64,000 nucleotides of DNA from Pseudomonadota bacterium (lineage in GTDB: Bacteria; Pseudomonadota; Gammaproteobacteria; Burkholderiales; Burkholderiaceae_C). The first letter of the stretch is position 1, and every line of letters starts with the position of its first letter. The notes below the pieces were generated by a model. The model saw only the letters and a program-made list of their open reading frames with translations, searched no databases and was not told where the DNA came from. Where the stretch lies: assembly GCA_020161065.1 (NCBI GenBank), contig JAIUPH010000001.1:1-64000 (forward strand), in the 5' to 3' direction. The position numbers were made by a program, and so were the translations under genes. Below are positions 20,734-30,637 of this stretch, piece after piece.

Positions 20734-21647
20734 CAGACCTTCTCCACCTCGGGCCGGCCCAGCAGGCCCGAAGGGCGCAGCACCAGCACGAGAATCAGGA
20801 TGCCGAACACCGCCACGTCCTTGTATTCGGCCGAGAAGTAGCTGGCGTAGAAGGCCTCGATCAGGCCGATCAACAAGCCGCCGAGCATCGCCCCGGGCAG
20901 CGAGCCGATGCCGCCCAGCACGGCCGCGGTGAAGGCCTTCACGCCGGCCAGGAAGCCGATGTAGAAGTCGATCACGCCGTAGTACAGCGTGACCAGCAGG
21001 CCCGCAACGCCGGCCATGCCGGCGCCGATCATGAAGGTCAGCGAGATGGTGCGGTCGACGTTGATGCCCAGCATGCGCGTCATGCCGGCGTCCTGCTCGC
21101 AGGCGCGCTGCTGGCGGCCGAAAGACGTGCGCGTGATCATCCAGGTGAAGCCGGCCAGCAGCACCGCCGTGGCCGCGACGATCAGCACCTGGACGTGCGA
21201 CACGGTGACCGAGCCGGGCCCCGGCCCGAAGAACTCGAAGCCGCCCGGCAGCATCGGCGGCAGTTGCTTGATGCGCGCGCCCTGCAGCAGTTGAACGGCG
21301 TTCTGGATGAAGATCGAAGCGCCGATCGCCGAGATCAGCGGCGCCAGCTTGGTCGACCCGCGCAGCGGCCGGTAGGCGATGCGCTCGACGGCCCAGCCGT
21401 AGCCGGCCGTGAACACCACCGCCACCAGCAGCACCAGCAGCAGCGCCAGCGGCAGCGAGGTGATGCCCGCGGCCGCCAGGATCGCGAACGCGGTCAGCGA
21501 GACGAAGGCGCCCAGCATGTAGAGGTCGCCGTGCGCGAAGTTGATCATGCCGAGGATGCCGTAGACCATCGTGTAGCCGATGGCGATCAGGCCGTAGAGC
21601 GATCCGAGCGTCAGCCCGTTGATCGCCTGCTGCAGGAATTGCGACAT
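20733..21647 (-). CDS. livH: LivH-type ABC permease, 304 aa
   Basis: Second permease of the importer. The opening INGLTLGSLYGLIAIGYTMV and NFAHGDLYMLGAF are hallmark LivH sequence; GRQQRACEQDAGMTRMLGIN is the ATPase-coupling loop. Length is typical. It lies 34 bp after the livK stop. Confidence 0.93.
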
Positions 21648-21681
21648 GGTGAAAGCCCTCGCCGTCGATGCCGCGCCGGGC

Positions 21682-22785
21682 TCACTTCACCACGTCGTAC
21701 TGGCCGCCCTTCCATTGGTAGACCACGAAGCCGGGGTTGCGGGGGTCGCCCTTGGCGTCGAACTCGACCTTGCCGAGCACGGTGGCGAAGCTGCCGCCGG
21801 CCAGCGCCTTCTGCACGTCGGCGTACTTCTGGCTGCCCGCCTTCTGCAGCGCCTGCGCATACACCTGCACGGCCGCATAGCAGAACAGCACGTAGCCCTC
21901 GGGCTCGATCTTCTTGTCGCGGAACTGCTTGACCACCTCGGCCGACGCCGGCGCCTTGCGCGGGTCGGGGTAGAAGGTGAACAACAGGCCTTCCAGCGCC
22001 GGGCCGGCGGCGGTGGCCAGCTCGGCGCTGGTCGAGGTGTTGCCGCTCATCACCTGCAGCTTCAGGCCGCCTTGCGCGGCCTGGCGCAGGATCAGGCCGA
22101 GCTCGGTGTAGTAGCCGCCGTAGAACAGCACGTCGACGCCGCCGGCTTTCAGCTTGCTGATCAGCGCCGTGTAGTCCTTCTCGCCGGCGGTGACCGATTC
22201 GCGCAGCGCGGGCGCGAGCTTGTGGTCCGACAGGTAGCGCGCCACGATGTCGGCCTGGCCCTTGCCGAAGGCACTCTTGTCGTCGACCACGGCGACCTTC
22301 CTGCCGGCGAAGGTCCTGACGAGGTAGTCGGCCGCCACCACGCCTTCCTGGTCGTCGCGGCCGGTCAGCCGGAAGACGTTCTTCAGCCCGCGGTCGGTGA
22401 CCTTGCCGTTGGTCGAGATCGTGATGATCGGCGTCTGCGCTTCGTTGTAGACCTCCGAGGCAGGGATGGTCGAGCTCGAGCAGTAGTGGCCGACGATCGC
22501 CGACGCCTTCTTGTTGACCATCGCGTTGGCCACCGCGACGGCTTGCTTGGGGTCGCAGACGTCGTCGCCCACCTCGACCTTGAGCTTTTGCCCCAGCACG
22601 CCGCCGGCGGCGTTGATGGCGGCGGCCGCGGCTTCGACGCCGTTGCGCATCTGCTCGCCGCCCGAGGCGTACTGCCCCGACATGGGGCCGGCCACGCCGA
22701 TCAGGATGTCGGCGCGAACGCCGGCGGCAGCGAACAGGCCGGCCATGGCGAGCGACGCGACGGCGAGGCGATGGGGATGTTGCAT
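21682..22785 (-). CDS. livK: LivK-type periplasmic binding protein, 367 aa
   Basis: Type I periplasmic binding protein for branched-chain amino acids or related amides and acids. Signal peptide about residues 1-26 (ending GVRA); the mature start DILIGVAGPMSGQYA and GVLGQKLKVEVGDD are family hallmarks. Two Cys (VCDPKQA, HYCSSST) are placed as in other family members and may form a disulfide. The ATG at 22785 follows GGAG. It leads the transporter operon and is divergent from the aldehyde dehydrogenase operon, so transporter and catabolic genes probably serve the same substrate. Confidence 0.9.
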   Translation of the reverse strand: MQHPHRLAVASLAMAGLFAAAGVRADILIGVAGPMSGQYASGGEQMRNGVEAAAAAINAAGGVLGQKLKVEVGDDVCDPKQAVAVANAMVNKKASAIVGHYCSSSTIPASEVYNEAQTPIITISTNGKVTDRGLKNVFRLTGRDDQEGVVAADYLVRTFAGRKVAVVDDKSAFGKGQADIVARYLSDHKLAPALRESVTAGEKDYTALISKLKAGGVDVLFYGGYYTELGLILRQAAQGGLKLQVMSGNTSTSAELATAAGPALEGLLFTFYPDPRKAPASAEVVKQFRDKKIEPEGYVLFCYAAVQVYAQALQKAGSQKYADVQKALAGGSFATVLGKVEFDAKGDPRNPGFVVYQWKGGQYDVVK

Positions 22786-22919
22786 GGAAGCGCTCCAAAA
22801 AAAGTGATGGACCCGTGGCGCTGCGCTGGCTGGCGCGCCGCGCCGGCCGAGGCAGGTCCGGTGAGGCAAATTCTGGAATCGGTGGGGCGCTTCGTCTTGC
22901 CGATTTGCCGCCGACGGCA

Positions 22920-23079
22920 TGCGGCAATTCGCATAGCGGATGCGGGTATCCCCGCGCCTCGGCGATCGAATGCAATAGGAAATTAGGCCGTTTCGTCTGC
23001 CTGCGCGCCGCGCGGCGAGTTTCAGGCTTGCGGGCTTCGGCACATCGGCGGCGCCGCGGCCGCTATGCGAATTTCCGCA
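22920..23079. promoter_or_regulatory. Pair of inverted operator-like sites in the livK/dehydrogenase intergenic region
   Basis: The 382-bp gap 22786-23167 contains a 20-bp word twice in opposite orientation: at 22920-22939 on the plus strand and at 23060-23079 on the minus strand, 19 of 20 identical. Each copy has a TGCG-N6-CGCA dyad around AATT. One copy faces each divergent promoter, so a single regulator could coordinate transporter and catabolic operons. The PAS-AraC protein at 32397 is one candidate. I see no gene in the gap. Confidence 0.65.
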
Positions 23080-23167
23080 GCTTTGCGGCCGGCTCGCATC
23101 GCGACGGATCGGCCGCGCCCGAACACACTCCGGCCCGACGACTTCGCCCTCAAGCCTGGAGCCTTCG

Positions 23168-24718
23168 ATGCACATCCTTCCGTTCGCCAACGAACCCTAC
23201 GACAGCTTCACCTCGCCCGCCGCGCAGGACGAGATGCGCGCGGCGCTCGCCAGCGTGCGCAGCCAGTTCGGCCGCAGCTACCCGGCCGTGATCGGCGGCA
23301 AGCGCGTGCAGCGCGACGCGCTGATCGTCTCCACCAATCCGTCGGCGCCGAACGAAGTGGTCGGCAAGGCCAGCCGCGCGACGCGCGAAGACGCCGAAGC
23401 CGCGCTGGACGCCGCCTGGAAGGCCTTCGACGGCTGGAAGCGCTGGCAGCAGGAAGACCGCTCGCGCGTGATGCTGAAGGCCGCGGCCATCATGCGCCGG
23501 CGCCAGCGCGAGCTCGAAGCCTGGCTGGTCTACGAGATCGGCAAGAACTGGGTCGAGGCCAGCGCCGAAGTGGCCGAGATGATCGACTTCACCGAGTACT
23601 ACGCGCGCCAGGCGCTGCGCCACGTCGGCGGCCTGGGCCACCTGAACGCGGTGCCCGGCGAAGAGAACGAAAGCTTCTACATCCCGCTGGGCGCCGGCCT
23701 GACCATCGCGCCCTGGAACTTTCCGCTGGCGCTGATGACCGGCATGACGGTCGGCGCCATCGTGGTCGGCAACACCGTGGTGTGCAAGCCGGCCGAGGAC
23801 ACCGTGGTCGCCGTCGCCAAGATGGCCGAGATCTTCGAGGAGGCCGGGTTGCCGCCGGGCGTCGTCAACTACCTGCCGGGCCTGGGCTCGGAGGTGGGTG
23901 CGTACCTGGTCGAGCACCCCCGCACGCGCTTCATCAACTTCACCGGCAGCCTGGCCACCGGCCGGCGCATCAACGAAGCGGCGGCCAAGGTCGGCGAAGG
24001 CCAGCGCTGGTTCAAGCGCGTCTTCCTCGAACTGGGCGGCAAGGACGCCATCCTGGTCGACGAGACGGCCGACCTCGACGCCGCCGCGCTGGGCCTGGTG
24101 CAAAGCGCCTATGGCTATCAGGGGCAGAAGTGCTCGGCCTGCTCGCGCCTGGTGGTCGTCGACAGCGTCTACGACGCCTTGATCGAACGCGTGGTCGAGC
24201 GCGCCAAGGCCTTGCGCGTGGCGGCCGCCGAGAGCAACCCCGACCTCGGCCCGGTGTGCAACCTCGCGCAGGACGCCAAGGTGCGCGAGTACCTCGCCAT
24301 CGGCCGCAGCGAGGGCAAGCTGCTGCTGGGCGGCCGCCGCCTGGACGGCGAGGGCTTCTTCTTCGAGCCCACCGTCTTCGGCGACGTGGCGCCGGGCGCG
24401 CGGCTGGCGCAGGAAGAAGTCTTCGGGCCGGTGGTCGCCGCCATCCGCGTCAAGGGCTTCGACGAAGGCCTGGCGGTGGTCAACGACACCGTCTACGGCC
24501 TGACCGGCGCGCTCTACTCGCGCGACCGCGCGCGCATCGAGCGCGCGCGCCGCGAGTTCCACGTCGGCAACCTGTACTTCAACCGCAAGTGCACCGGCGC
24601 GCTGGCCGGCGTGCAGCCCTTCGGCGGCTTCAACCTGACGGGCACCGACACCAAGACCGGCGGGCCCGACTACCTGCTGCAGTTCCTGCAGATGAAGTCG
24701 GTGGCCGAGCGGCTTTGA
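23168..24718 (+). CDS. Aldehyde dehydrogenase, delta-1-pyrroline-5-carboxylate dehydrogenase-like, 516 aa
   Basis: NAD(P)-dependent oxidation of an aldehyde to an acid. The closest fold match by motif is the stand-alone L-glutamate-gamma-semialdehyde dehydrogenase (RocA/PruA) type: [12 protein letters not shown] near residue 180, [11 protein letters not shown], catalytic Glu in FLELGGKDA near 290, and catalytic Cys in [10 protein letters not shown] near 322. Length about 515 aa also fits RocA. It opens the plus-strand catabolic operon divergent from livK. Because the other genes are not proline genes, the physiological aldehyde may differ. Confidence 0.85.
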   Translation: MHILPFANEPYDSFTSPAAQDEMRAALASVRSQFGRSYPAVIGGKRVQRDALIVSTNPSAPNEVVGKASRATREDAEAALDAAWKAFDGWKRWQQEDRSRVMLKAAAIMRRRQRELEAWLVYEIGKNWVEASAEVAEMIDFTEYYARQALRHVGGLGHLNAVPGEENESFYIPLGAGLTIAPWNFPLALMTGMTVGAIVVGNTVVCKPAEDTVVAVAKMAEIFEEAGLPPGVVNYLPGLGSEVGAYLVEHPRTRFINFTGSLATGRRINEAAAKVGEGQRWFKRVFLELGGKDAILVDETADLDAAALGLVQSAYGYQGQKCSACSRLVVVDSVYDALIERVVERAKALRVAAAESNPDLGPVCNLAQDAKVREYLAIGRSEGKLLLGGRRLDGEGFFFEPTVFGDVAPGARLAQEEVFGPVVAAIRVKGFDEGLAVVNDTVYGLTGALYSRDRARIERARREFHVGNLYFNRKCTGALAGVQPFGGFNLTGTDTKTGGPDYLLQFLQMKSVAERL

Positions 24719-24731
24719 GCGGAGGCCCAGC

Positions 24732-25934
24732 ATGAGCTTCATCGCCAAGCGCCTGGCCGCCGTCGCGCCGGCCGAAACCATGGAGATGGCGGCGCGCGCC
24801 GCCGAGTTGCGGCGCCAGGGCCACGACGTGGTCTCGCTGTCGCAGGGCGAGCCCGACTTCGACACGCCGGCGCACATCCAGCAAGCGGCCGTCCGCGCGC
24901 TGCGCGACGGCAAGACGCGCTACACCGAAGCGGCCGGCATCGCCGCGCTGCGCGAGGCGGTGGTGGCCCGCCTGGCGGCCGACCACGGGCTGCACTACGG
25001 CGCCGAGCAGGTGAGCGTCACCGCCGGCGCCAAGCAGGCGATCTTCAACGCCTTCTTCGCGACGCTCGACGCGGGCGACGAAGTCATCGTGCCGGCGCCT
25101 TGCTGGGTGTCGTATCCCGAGATCGTCAAGCTCACCGGCGGCACGCCGGTGGTCGTGGCCTGCCCGCGCGCGGCCGGCTTCAAGCTCACGGCCGCGCAGC
25201 TGGAAGCGGCGATCACGCCGCGCACCCAGTGGCTGATGCTGAACTCGCCGTCCAACCCGACGGGCGCCGTCTACACGCGCGCCGAGCTGGCCGCGCTGGC
25301 CGAGGTGCTGCGGCGCCATCCGCAGGTCTGGGTGCTGACCGACGACATCTACGCGCAGCTGGTCTACACCGCGGCGCCGTTCGAGACCTTGCTGCAGGTG
25401 GCGCCCGAGCTGCAGTCGCGCGCCCTCGTCGTCAACGGCGTCTCCAAGGCCTATTGCATGACCGGCTGGCGCATCGGCTGGGCCGCCGGTCCGCACGCGC
25501 TGATCCAGGCGATGAACCTGGTGCTGGGCCAGAGCACCAACAACGCCAACGCCGTGGCCCAGGTGGCCGCCGTCGAGGCGCTGAGCGGCGACCAGGCCTG
25601 CGTCGCCAGCTTCCGCGCGGCCTTCCGCGAGCGGCGCGACTTCGTCGTCGCGGCGCTGCGCGACATCCGGGGCCTCAGCGTCGACCTGCCCGACGGCGCC
25701 TTCTACGCCTACGTGTCGTGCGCGGCGCTGATGGGCCTGCGCACGCCGCAGGGCAGCGTGTTGACGAGCGACCGCGACTTCGTGCGCTACCTGCTCGACC
25801 AGGCGCAGGTGGCCGTGGTGTCGGGCACGGGCTTCCTGCATTCGCCGTACCTCCGCGTGTCGTATGCCGCCGGCCTGCCCCAGCTGGAGCAGGCCACGCA
25901 GCGCATCGCCGCGGCGGTGGCGGCGCTGGCGTGA
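24732..25934 (+). CDS. Class I PLP aminotransferase, 400 aa
   Basis: Aspartate aminotransferase-like enzyme that moves an amino group from an amino acid to a keto acid. LSQGEPDFDTPAHI at the N-terminus, NSPSNPTGAVYT near residue 174, and the PLP-lysine motif SKAYCMTGWRIGW near 239 are all present. Fourteen bp downstream of the dehydrogenase, with GGAGG before the ATG. The operon placement suggests it deaminates the imported compound or an intermediate. Confidence 0.9.
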   Translation: MSFIAKRLAAVAPAETMEMAARAAELRRQGHDVVSLSQGEPDFDTPAHIQQAAVRALRDGKTRYTEAAGIAALREAVVARLAADHGLHYGAEQVSVTAGAKQAIFNAFFATLDAGDEVIVPAPCWVSYPEIVKLTGGTPVVVACPRAAGFKLTAAQLEAAITPRTQWLMLNSPSNPTGAVYTRAELAALAEVLRRHPQVWVLTDDIYAQLVYTAAPFETLLQVAPELQSRALVVNGVSKAYCMTGWRIGWAAGPHALIQAMNLVLGQSTNNANAVAQVAAVEALSGDQACVASFRAAFRERRDFVVAALRDIRGLSVDLPDGAFYAYVSCAALMGLRTPQGSVLTSDRDFVRYLLDQAQVAVVSGTGFLHSPYLRVSYAAGLPQLEQATQRIAAAVAALA

Positions 25935-25944
25935 GAGGCCGCTC

Positions 25945-27108
25945 GTGAGCCGGCACACCCTCATCATCGGCGGCGGCGGCATCGGCTCCGCGACGGCCTG
26001 CTTCCTCTCGGCGCTGGCCGAGCCGGGCGAGCGCATCACCGTCGTCGAGCGCGACCCCACCTACCAGGGCGCATCGTCCAGCCTGTCGGCCAGCTCGATC
26101 CGGCAGCAGTTCTCCACGCCGGTGAGCGTGCAGCTCTCGCAGTTCGGCTGGGACTTCATGCGCTCCTGCGTCGACGAGGCCGGCGTGCCCGGCGGCGCGG
26201 TGGGCCTGAACGAGCGCGGCTACCTCTTCCTCGGCAGCGCGCAGCAGGCCGAAGCCTTGCGCGCGCGCGCCGACGGCAATCGCCGCCTCGGCGCCGCCAT
26301 CGAAGCATTCACGCCGGCCGCGCTGGCGGCGCGCTTCCCGTGGCTGAACACCGAAGGCATCGCCTACGCCGCGCAGACGACGGCCGGCGAAGGCTGGTTC
26401 GACGGCTACCTGCTGCAGCAGTGGTACCGGCGCCGCGCGCGCGAGCGCGGCGTGCACTACGTCAAAGGCGACGTGGCGCGCCTGGTCGTCGAGCGCGGGC
26501 GCGTGCTGGCCGCCGAGCTGGCCGACGGCTCGCGCATCGCGGCCGACCGCGTGCTCAACGCCGGCGGCGCCTGGTCGGCCGCGCTGGCCCGCAGCGTGGG
26601 CGTGGACATCCCGGTGCGGGCGCGCCGCCGCACGGTGCTGGTCGTCTCGTGCCCGCAGGCGATCGAAGACTTCCCGATCCTGATCGACGTCTCCGGCGTG
26701 TTCGTGCGGCCCGAGCAGCAGCACTTCCTGGTGGCGGTAAGCCCGCCGCCCGAGCAGGACCTGGACGACCTGCCGCTCGACCCCGACCTCGGCAGCTTCG
26801 AGGACTTCGTGTGGCCGACGCTGGCCGAACGCATTCCCGCGTTCGAGGCCTTGCGCGTCGAGCGCGCGTGGGCCGGCTACTACGAGTTCAACACCGTCGA
26901 CCACAACGGCCTGGTGGGCCAGGTGGGGCCGTCGAACTTCTTCCTGGCCACCGGCTTCAGCGGCCACGGCCTGATGCACAGCGCCGGCGTCGGCCGCGGC
27001 ATGGCCGAGCTGTTGACCTTCGGCGAGTACCGCTCGATCGACTTGAGCCCCTTGTCGCCGCGGCGCCTGCAGACGGGCGAGTTCATCGTCGAAGACGCCG
27101 TCTATTGA
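25945..27108 (+). CDS. FAD-dependent amino acid oxidase (DAO/sarcosine oxidase-like), 387 aa
   Basis: A glycine/D-amino acid oxidase-type flavoprotein. The dinucleotide fold LIIGGGGIGSATACF is at the N-terminus, followed by the acidic VVERDPTY. GWFDGYLLQQWYRRRA and the C-terminal TGFSGHGLMHSAGVGRGMAEL complete the DAO pattern. It starts at GTG 25945, 10 bp after the aminotransferase stop; earlier in-frame codons lie inside that gene. It may dehydrogenate a secondary or N-substituted amine. No tetrahydrofolate-binding domain is present. Confidence 0.85.
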   Translation: MSRHTLIIGGGGIGSATACFLSALAEPGERITVVERDPTYQGASSSLSASSIRQQFSTPVSVQLSQFGWDFMRSCVDEAGVPGGAVGLNERGYLFLGSAQQAEALRARADGNRRLGAAIEAFTPAALAARFPWLNTEGIAYAAQTTAGEGWFDGYLLQQWYRRRARERGVHYVKGDVARLVVERGRVLAAELADGSRIAADRVLNAGGAWSAALARSVGVDIPVRARRRTVLVVSCPQAIEDFPILIDVSGVFVRPEQQHFLVAVSPPPEQDLDDLPLDPDLGSFEDFVWPTLAERIPAFEALRVERAWAGYYEFNTVDHNGLVGQVGPSNFFLATGFSGHGLMHSAGVGRGMAELLTFGEYRSIDLSPLSPRRLQTGEFIVEDAVY

Positions 27109-27121
27109 ATCGGAAACCGCC

Positions 27122-27991
27122 ATGCTGAACGCGACCCACAGTCTTGCGCCGCCGACGCGCCACGAGCGGCCGCGCTTCGCGATGCCCGCCTTAGCCTGCG
27201 ACGCGCACACGCACGTCATTCCCGAATCGGGCTGGACGCTGGTGCCCGGGGCCAACTACACGCCGGCCCCTGCACCGGCCCCGATGCACCTGCGAATGCT
27301 CGATGCCCTCGGGCTCGATCGCGGCGTGGTGGTTCAGCCCAGCATCTTCGGCACCGACAACCGGGCCGTCGTCGAAGCCATTGCCGGCGCGCCGCACCGG
27401 CTGCGCGGCGTCGCGGTGGTCGACCCGACGATCGGCGACGACGATCTGCAGGCCCTGCATGCGCAGGGCGTTCGCGGCGCGCGCTTCAACGTGATGCTCG
27501 GCGGCGGTGGCGGCCTGCGGTCGATGACGGCACTCGGCCCGAGATTGGCCGCGCTGGGCTGGCATGCCGAGATCCTGGTCGACGGCCAACGCTTGCCCGA
27601 ACTTTCGCGGACGCTCTTCGATCTGCCCTGCCGGCTGGTCATCGACCACATGGCCAGCCTGCGCGCCGAGGTTGAGCTGGATGCTGCGCCCGTTCGCGCG
27701 CTGCGCCGGCTCGTCGGCGAACGCGACACCTGGGTCAAGCTGTCCGGCGCCTATCGCCTGGCCGACGCTGCCGGCGACCCGCGCCTGGCCCGGCGCGGCC
27801 GCACGCTGCTGGCCGATGCGCCGGAGCGCATGGTCTGGGGCAGCGACTGGCCGCACGTGGCCTGCGCCTTCATGCCCGACGCCGGCCGCCTGCTCGACGT
27901 GCTGGCCGACTGGTTCGACGCCGATGCCGCGACGCTGCAGCGCGTGCTCGTCGACAACCCGGCGCGGCTGTTCGACTTTCCCATCGCCTGA
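27122..27991 (+). CDS. Metal-dependent amidohydrolase/lactonase (2-pyrone-4,6-dicarboxylate hydrolase-like), 289 aa
   Basis: TIM-barrel hydrolase of the amidohydrolase superfamily related to LigI-type lactonases. CDAHTHVIPE near residue 23 and GSDWPH near 240 give the typical His and Asp positions, and DHMASL near 174 gives another. It is preceded by a Pro/His-rich N-terminus; an internal ATG (about codon 21, MPALACDA) could also be the true start. It would hydrolyse a lactone or amide in this pathway. Substrate unknown. Confidence 0.78.
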   Translation: MLNATHSLAPPTRHERPRFAMPALACDAHTHVIPESGWTLVPGANYTPAPAPAPMHLRMLDALGLDRGVVVQPSIFGTDNRAVVEAIAGAPHRLRGVAVVDPTIGDDDLQALHAQGVRGARFNVMLGGGGGLRSMTALGPRLAALGWHAEILVDGQRLPELSRTLFDLPCRLVIDHMASLRAEVELDAAPVRALRRLVGERDTWVKLSGAYRLADAAGDPRLARRGRTLLADAPERMVWGSDWPHVACAFMPDAGRLLDVLADWFDADAATLQRVLVDNPARLFDFPIA

Positions 27992-28002
27992 GGAGACCCG
28001 TG

Positions 28003-29145
28003 ATGGACGTTCACCTGCAATTCAGGGATCCCGACTGGCCCGCCAGGGCCATCGACACCGTCAAGGCGCTGGTGGCCGAATGCCGCAGCGAACTCGACGA
28101 ATGCGAGCGCATCGGCCGCTTCCCCGCCGAGACCTACCAACGCATGGGCGCGCGCGGGCTGCTCGGCGTCATCACGCCGAAGGAATGGGGCGGCCTTGGC
28201 GGCGATGCGCCGGAGTACTGCTTCACCACCGAGGCCATGTGCCGCTGGGGCCTGGTGTCGAGCCAGGTGCAGATCCAGGGCATGCGCTGGATGAACGATT
28301 GGGGCACGCCCGAGCAGAAGCGCAAGTACCTGCCCGGCATGGTCGCCGGCTCGCTGGTGTTCTCCGAGTCGATCTCCGAACCGGGCGCCGGTTCGTCGCT
28401 GAAGAAGCTGGCGACGACTGCCGTGCGCAAGGGCGGCGACTGGGTGATCAACGGCAAGAAGATCCACATCAACCTCGGCGCCGAAAGCCACGTCACGCTG
28501 GTCTACGCGATGACCGACGAAGGGCTGACCTCGTTTCTCGTCGACACCGATTCGAAGGGCCTGACCCGCCGCCACAGCGAGCCGCTGGGCTACCGCTTCC
28601 TGCCGACGGCCGACATGATCTTCGACGACGTGCGCGTGCCCGACGCCGCCTTGCTGGGCGCGCCCGGCGAAGGCATGAAGACCTTCTTGTCGACCTTCAA
28701 CGTGAGCCGGCTGGGCAATGCCTCCGAGTTGATCGGCTTCGCAACGCGCGCGCTCGCCGAAGCCACCGACTACGCGCGCCAGCGCAGCGTCGGCCCCAAC
28801 AAGGTGGCCGACTTCCAGGGCATCCAGTGGACGCTGGCCGATTGCTACAGCGCGCTGTATGCCGCGTCGCTGGCCCGCGACCACGCCGCCAACCGCGTCA
28901 AGAACGGCCAGGAGTTCGCCATGGCCACCAGCCTGGCCAAGAAGCTTGCGGTCGACGCGGCCGAGAAGACCACCAACGACGTGTTCGCGCTGACCGGCGG
29001 CTACGGCCTATACCGCGACAAGCCTTTCGGCCAGCTGCTCTACGAGGTGAAGACGCTGCGCATCGCCGGCGGCTCGGTGGAGATCCTGCGCAACTACATC
29101 GCCGGCCAGATCCTGAAGGACGAACAGCTCAAAGGCCTCAAATGA
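28003..29145 (+). CDS. Acyl-CoA dehydrogenase, 380 aa
   Basis: FAD enzyme introducing an alpha-beta double bond in an acyl-CoA. SESISEPGAGSSLKKL and the following GDWVINGKKIHINLG form the FAD/substrate region near residue 125-160. The C-terminal GGYGLYRDKPFGQLLYEVKTLRIAGGS holds the usual catalytic-base region. ATG 28003 is seven nt after AGGAG; a GTG at 28000 is less well spaced. Overlaps the next gene by ATGA. Confidence 0.9.
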   Translation: MDVHLQFRDPDWPARAIDTVKALVAECRSELDECERIGRFPAETYQRMGARGLLGVITPKEWGGLGGDAPEYCFTTEAMCRWGLVSSQVQIQGMRWMNDWGTPEQKRKYLPGMVAGSLVFSESISEPGAGSSLKKLATTAVRKGGDWVINGKKIHINLGAESHVTLVYAMTDEGLTSFLVDTDSKGLTRRHSEPLGYRFLPTADMIFDDVRVPDAALLGAPGEGMKTFLSTFNVSRLGNASELIGFATRALAEATDYARQRSVGPNKVADFQGIQWTLADCYSALYAASLARDHAANRVKNGQEFAMATSLAKKLAVDAAEKTTNDVFALTGGYGLYRDKPFGQLLYEVKTLRIAGGSVEILRNYIAGQILKDEQLKGLK

Positions 29146-30623
29146 ACAACGTCTCACAGCTCATTGCTGCCGCGGCGGCCGATGCGCCGAACGCCGCGTT
29201 CGGCACCTTCACGCAACACGATCGCCTGTCGCGCGTCGTCGAGCGCGCGCGCGCGGTGGCGGCGCAGCTGGCCGAGGCCGGCCTGGTGCGAGGCGACGTC
29301 GTGGCCGTCATCGGCCACAACAGCGGCGCCTACCTCGTCACCTGGATGGCCACGCAGTTCGCGGGCCTGCAGGCGGCGTTGATCAACCCGGCCTACCCGG
29401 ACGAGCTGCTCGGCGCCATGCTCGACGACCTGGCGCCGCGCGCCATCCTGTGGGTGGGGCGCGATGCCGGCGCGCTGGCCGCGCGGCCGCAAACGCAGAT
29501 CGACCTGCAGCCGGCGTGGCGCGGCCGGATCACGCTGCTGAAGTCCGATGGCCGCCGCGGCGCGCCTTCGGGCAGCGGTGCCGACTGCACGGCCGACGAG
29601 ACGGCGGCCTACATCCACACCTCGGGCACGACGGGGCGGCCGAAGTTCTGCGCGCTCACGCATGGCTACTTCCTGCGGCTGGGGCGCTTCTTCGCAGACT
29701 CGCTGGCGCTGTCGCGCTTCGACACCGTGTGCGCGCCGCTGCCGCTGTTCCACATCAACCCCATGGGCTACGGCGTCGTCGGGGCGCTCACCGCGCGGGC
29801 CGCCTTGCTGGCGATGGACAAGTTCGCCGCCAGCGACTTCTGGCCCGCGGTCAAGGCCCATGGCGTGACGGCGCTGGTGCTGCACGCGCCGCCGGCCAAC
29901 CTGCTGAAGGCGAAGACGACCGCCGAAGACGCGGCCGGCCACCGCGTGCGCATTGGCTTCCTGTGCGACCCGGCGTTCCTGCGGCAGTTCGGCGTGCCGG
30001 TGGGCGTCGGCGGCTACGGCTCCACCGAGGCCGGCGGCCTGTGCCACGCGGCGTTGCTGCGGCCCGACGAGCAAGACGTGCCGGTGGAAGGCGCCACGCA
30101 CCTGGCCGGCCGCGCGCGGCACGACTTCGAGCACCGCATCGCGGCCGACGGCGAGATCTGGGTGCGCGGCAAGCACCCGCACGCGCTGTTCGCGGGTTAT
30201 GCGCAGCAAGGCCGCATCGAGCCGCAGACCGACGCCGAGGGCTGGTTCCACACCGGCGACCGCGGCCGCCTGGACGACTTCGGCCGCCTGGTGTTCGTCG
30301 AGCGCATCAGCGAATCGATCCGCGTGAACGGCGAGTACGTGCCGATCGACTTCGTCGAGGCCCGCCTCAAGGGCGCGCGCTCGCTGGGCGAGTTCGCGCT
30401 GTGGCGCGTCGATTCGCCGTCGCGCGGCCACGACGTGGTGCTGTACACGACGGCGAGCGATGTCGACGCGGCGCAGCTGCGCGCCGCGCTGGCCGACCTG
30501 CCGAAGTACATGCACCCCGGGCGGCTGATCCGCATCGCCGCGCTGCCGCGCGACCCCGGCGTCGGCAAGATCCAGCGGCGGCTGCTCGACGAGCAACCGC
30601 GCCTGGGCGTGACGGCGCTCTGA
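29142..30623 (+). CDS. AMP-forming acyl-CoA ligase, 493 aa
   Basis: Activates a carboxylic acid to its CoA thioester with ATP. The P-loop YIHTSGTTGRPKF is near residue 157, GGYGSTEAGG near 290, GWFHTGDRGRLDDFG near 367, and the C-terminal lysine motif GKIQRR near 480. Its ATG lies within the acyl-CoA dehydrogenase stop (ATGA). A much longer in-frame reading begins inside the amidohydrolase gene but is only an artefact of GC-rich DNA. Probably supplies the CoA ester for the dehydrogenase and hydratase. Confidence 0.9.
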   Translation: MNNVSQLIAAAAADAPNAAFGTFTQHDRLSRVVERARAVAAQLAEAGLVRGDVVAVIGHNSGAYLVTWMATQFAGLQAALINPAYPDELLGAMLDDLAPRAILWVGRDAGALAARPQTQIDLQPAWRGRITLLKSDGRRGAPSGSGADCTADETAAYIHTSGTTGRPKFCALTHGYFLRLGRFFADSLALSRFDTVCAPLPLFHINPMGYGVVGALTARAALLAMDKFAASDFWPAVKAHGVTALVLHAPPANLLKAKTTAEDAAGHRVRIGFLCDPAFLRQFGVPVGVGGYGSTEAGGLCHAALLRPDEQDVPVEGATHLAGRARHDFEHRIAADGEIWVRGKHPHALFAGYAQQGRIEPQTDAEGWFHTGDRGRLDDFGRLVFVERISESIRVNGEYVPIDFVEARLKGARSLGEFALWRVDSPSRGHDVVLYTTASDVDAAQLRAALADLPKYMHPGRLIRIAALPRDPGVGKIQRRLLDEQPRLGVTAL

Positions 30624-30637
30624 AGCGGCACGACGCC

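Noticed and set aside
27564-29141. Apparent fusion of amidohydrolase-frame sequence to the CoA ligase (1019 aa reading)
   Set aside because: The part before 29142 is the shadow of the amidohydrolase and acyl-CoA dehydrogenase genes; the ligase has its own ATG within the preceding stop.
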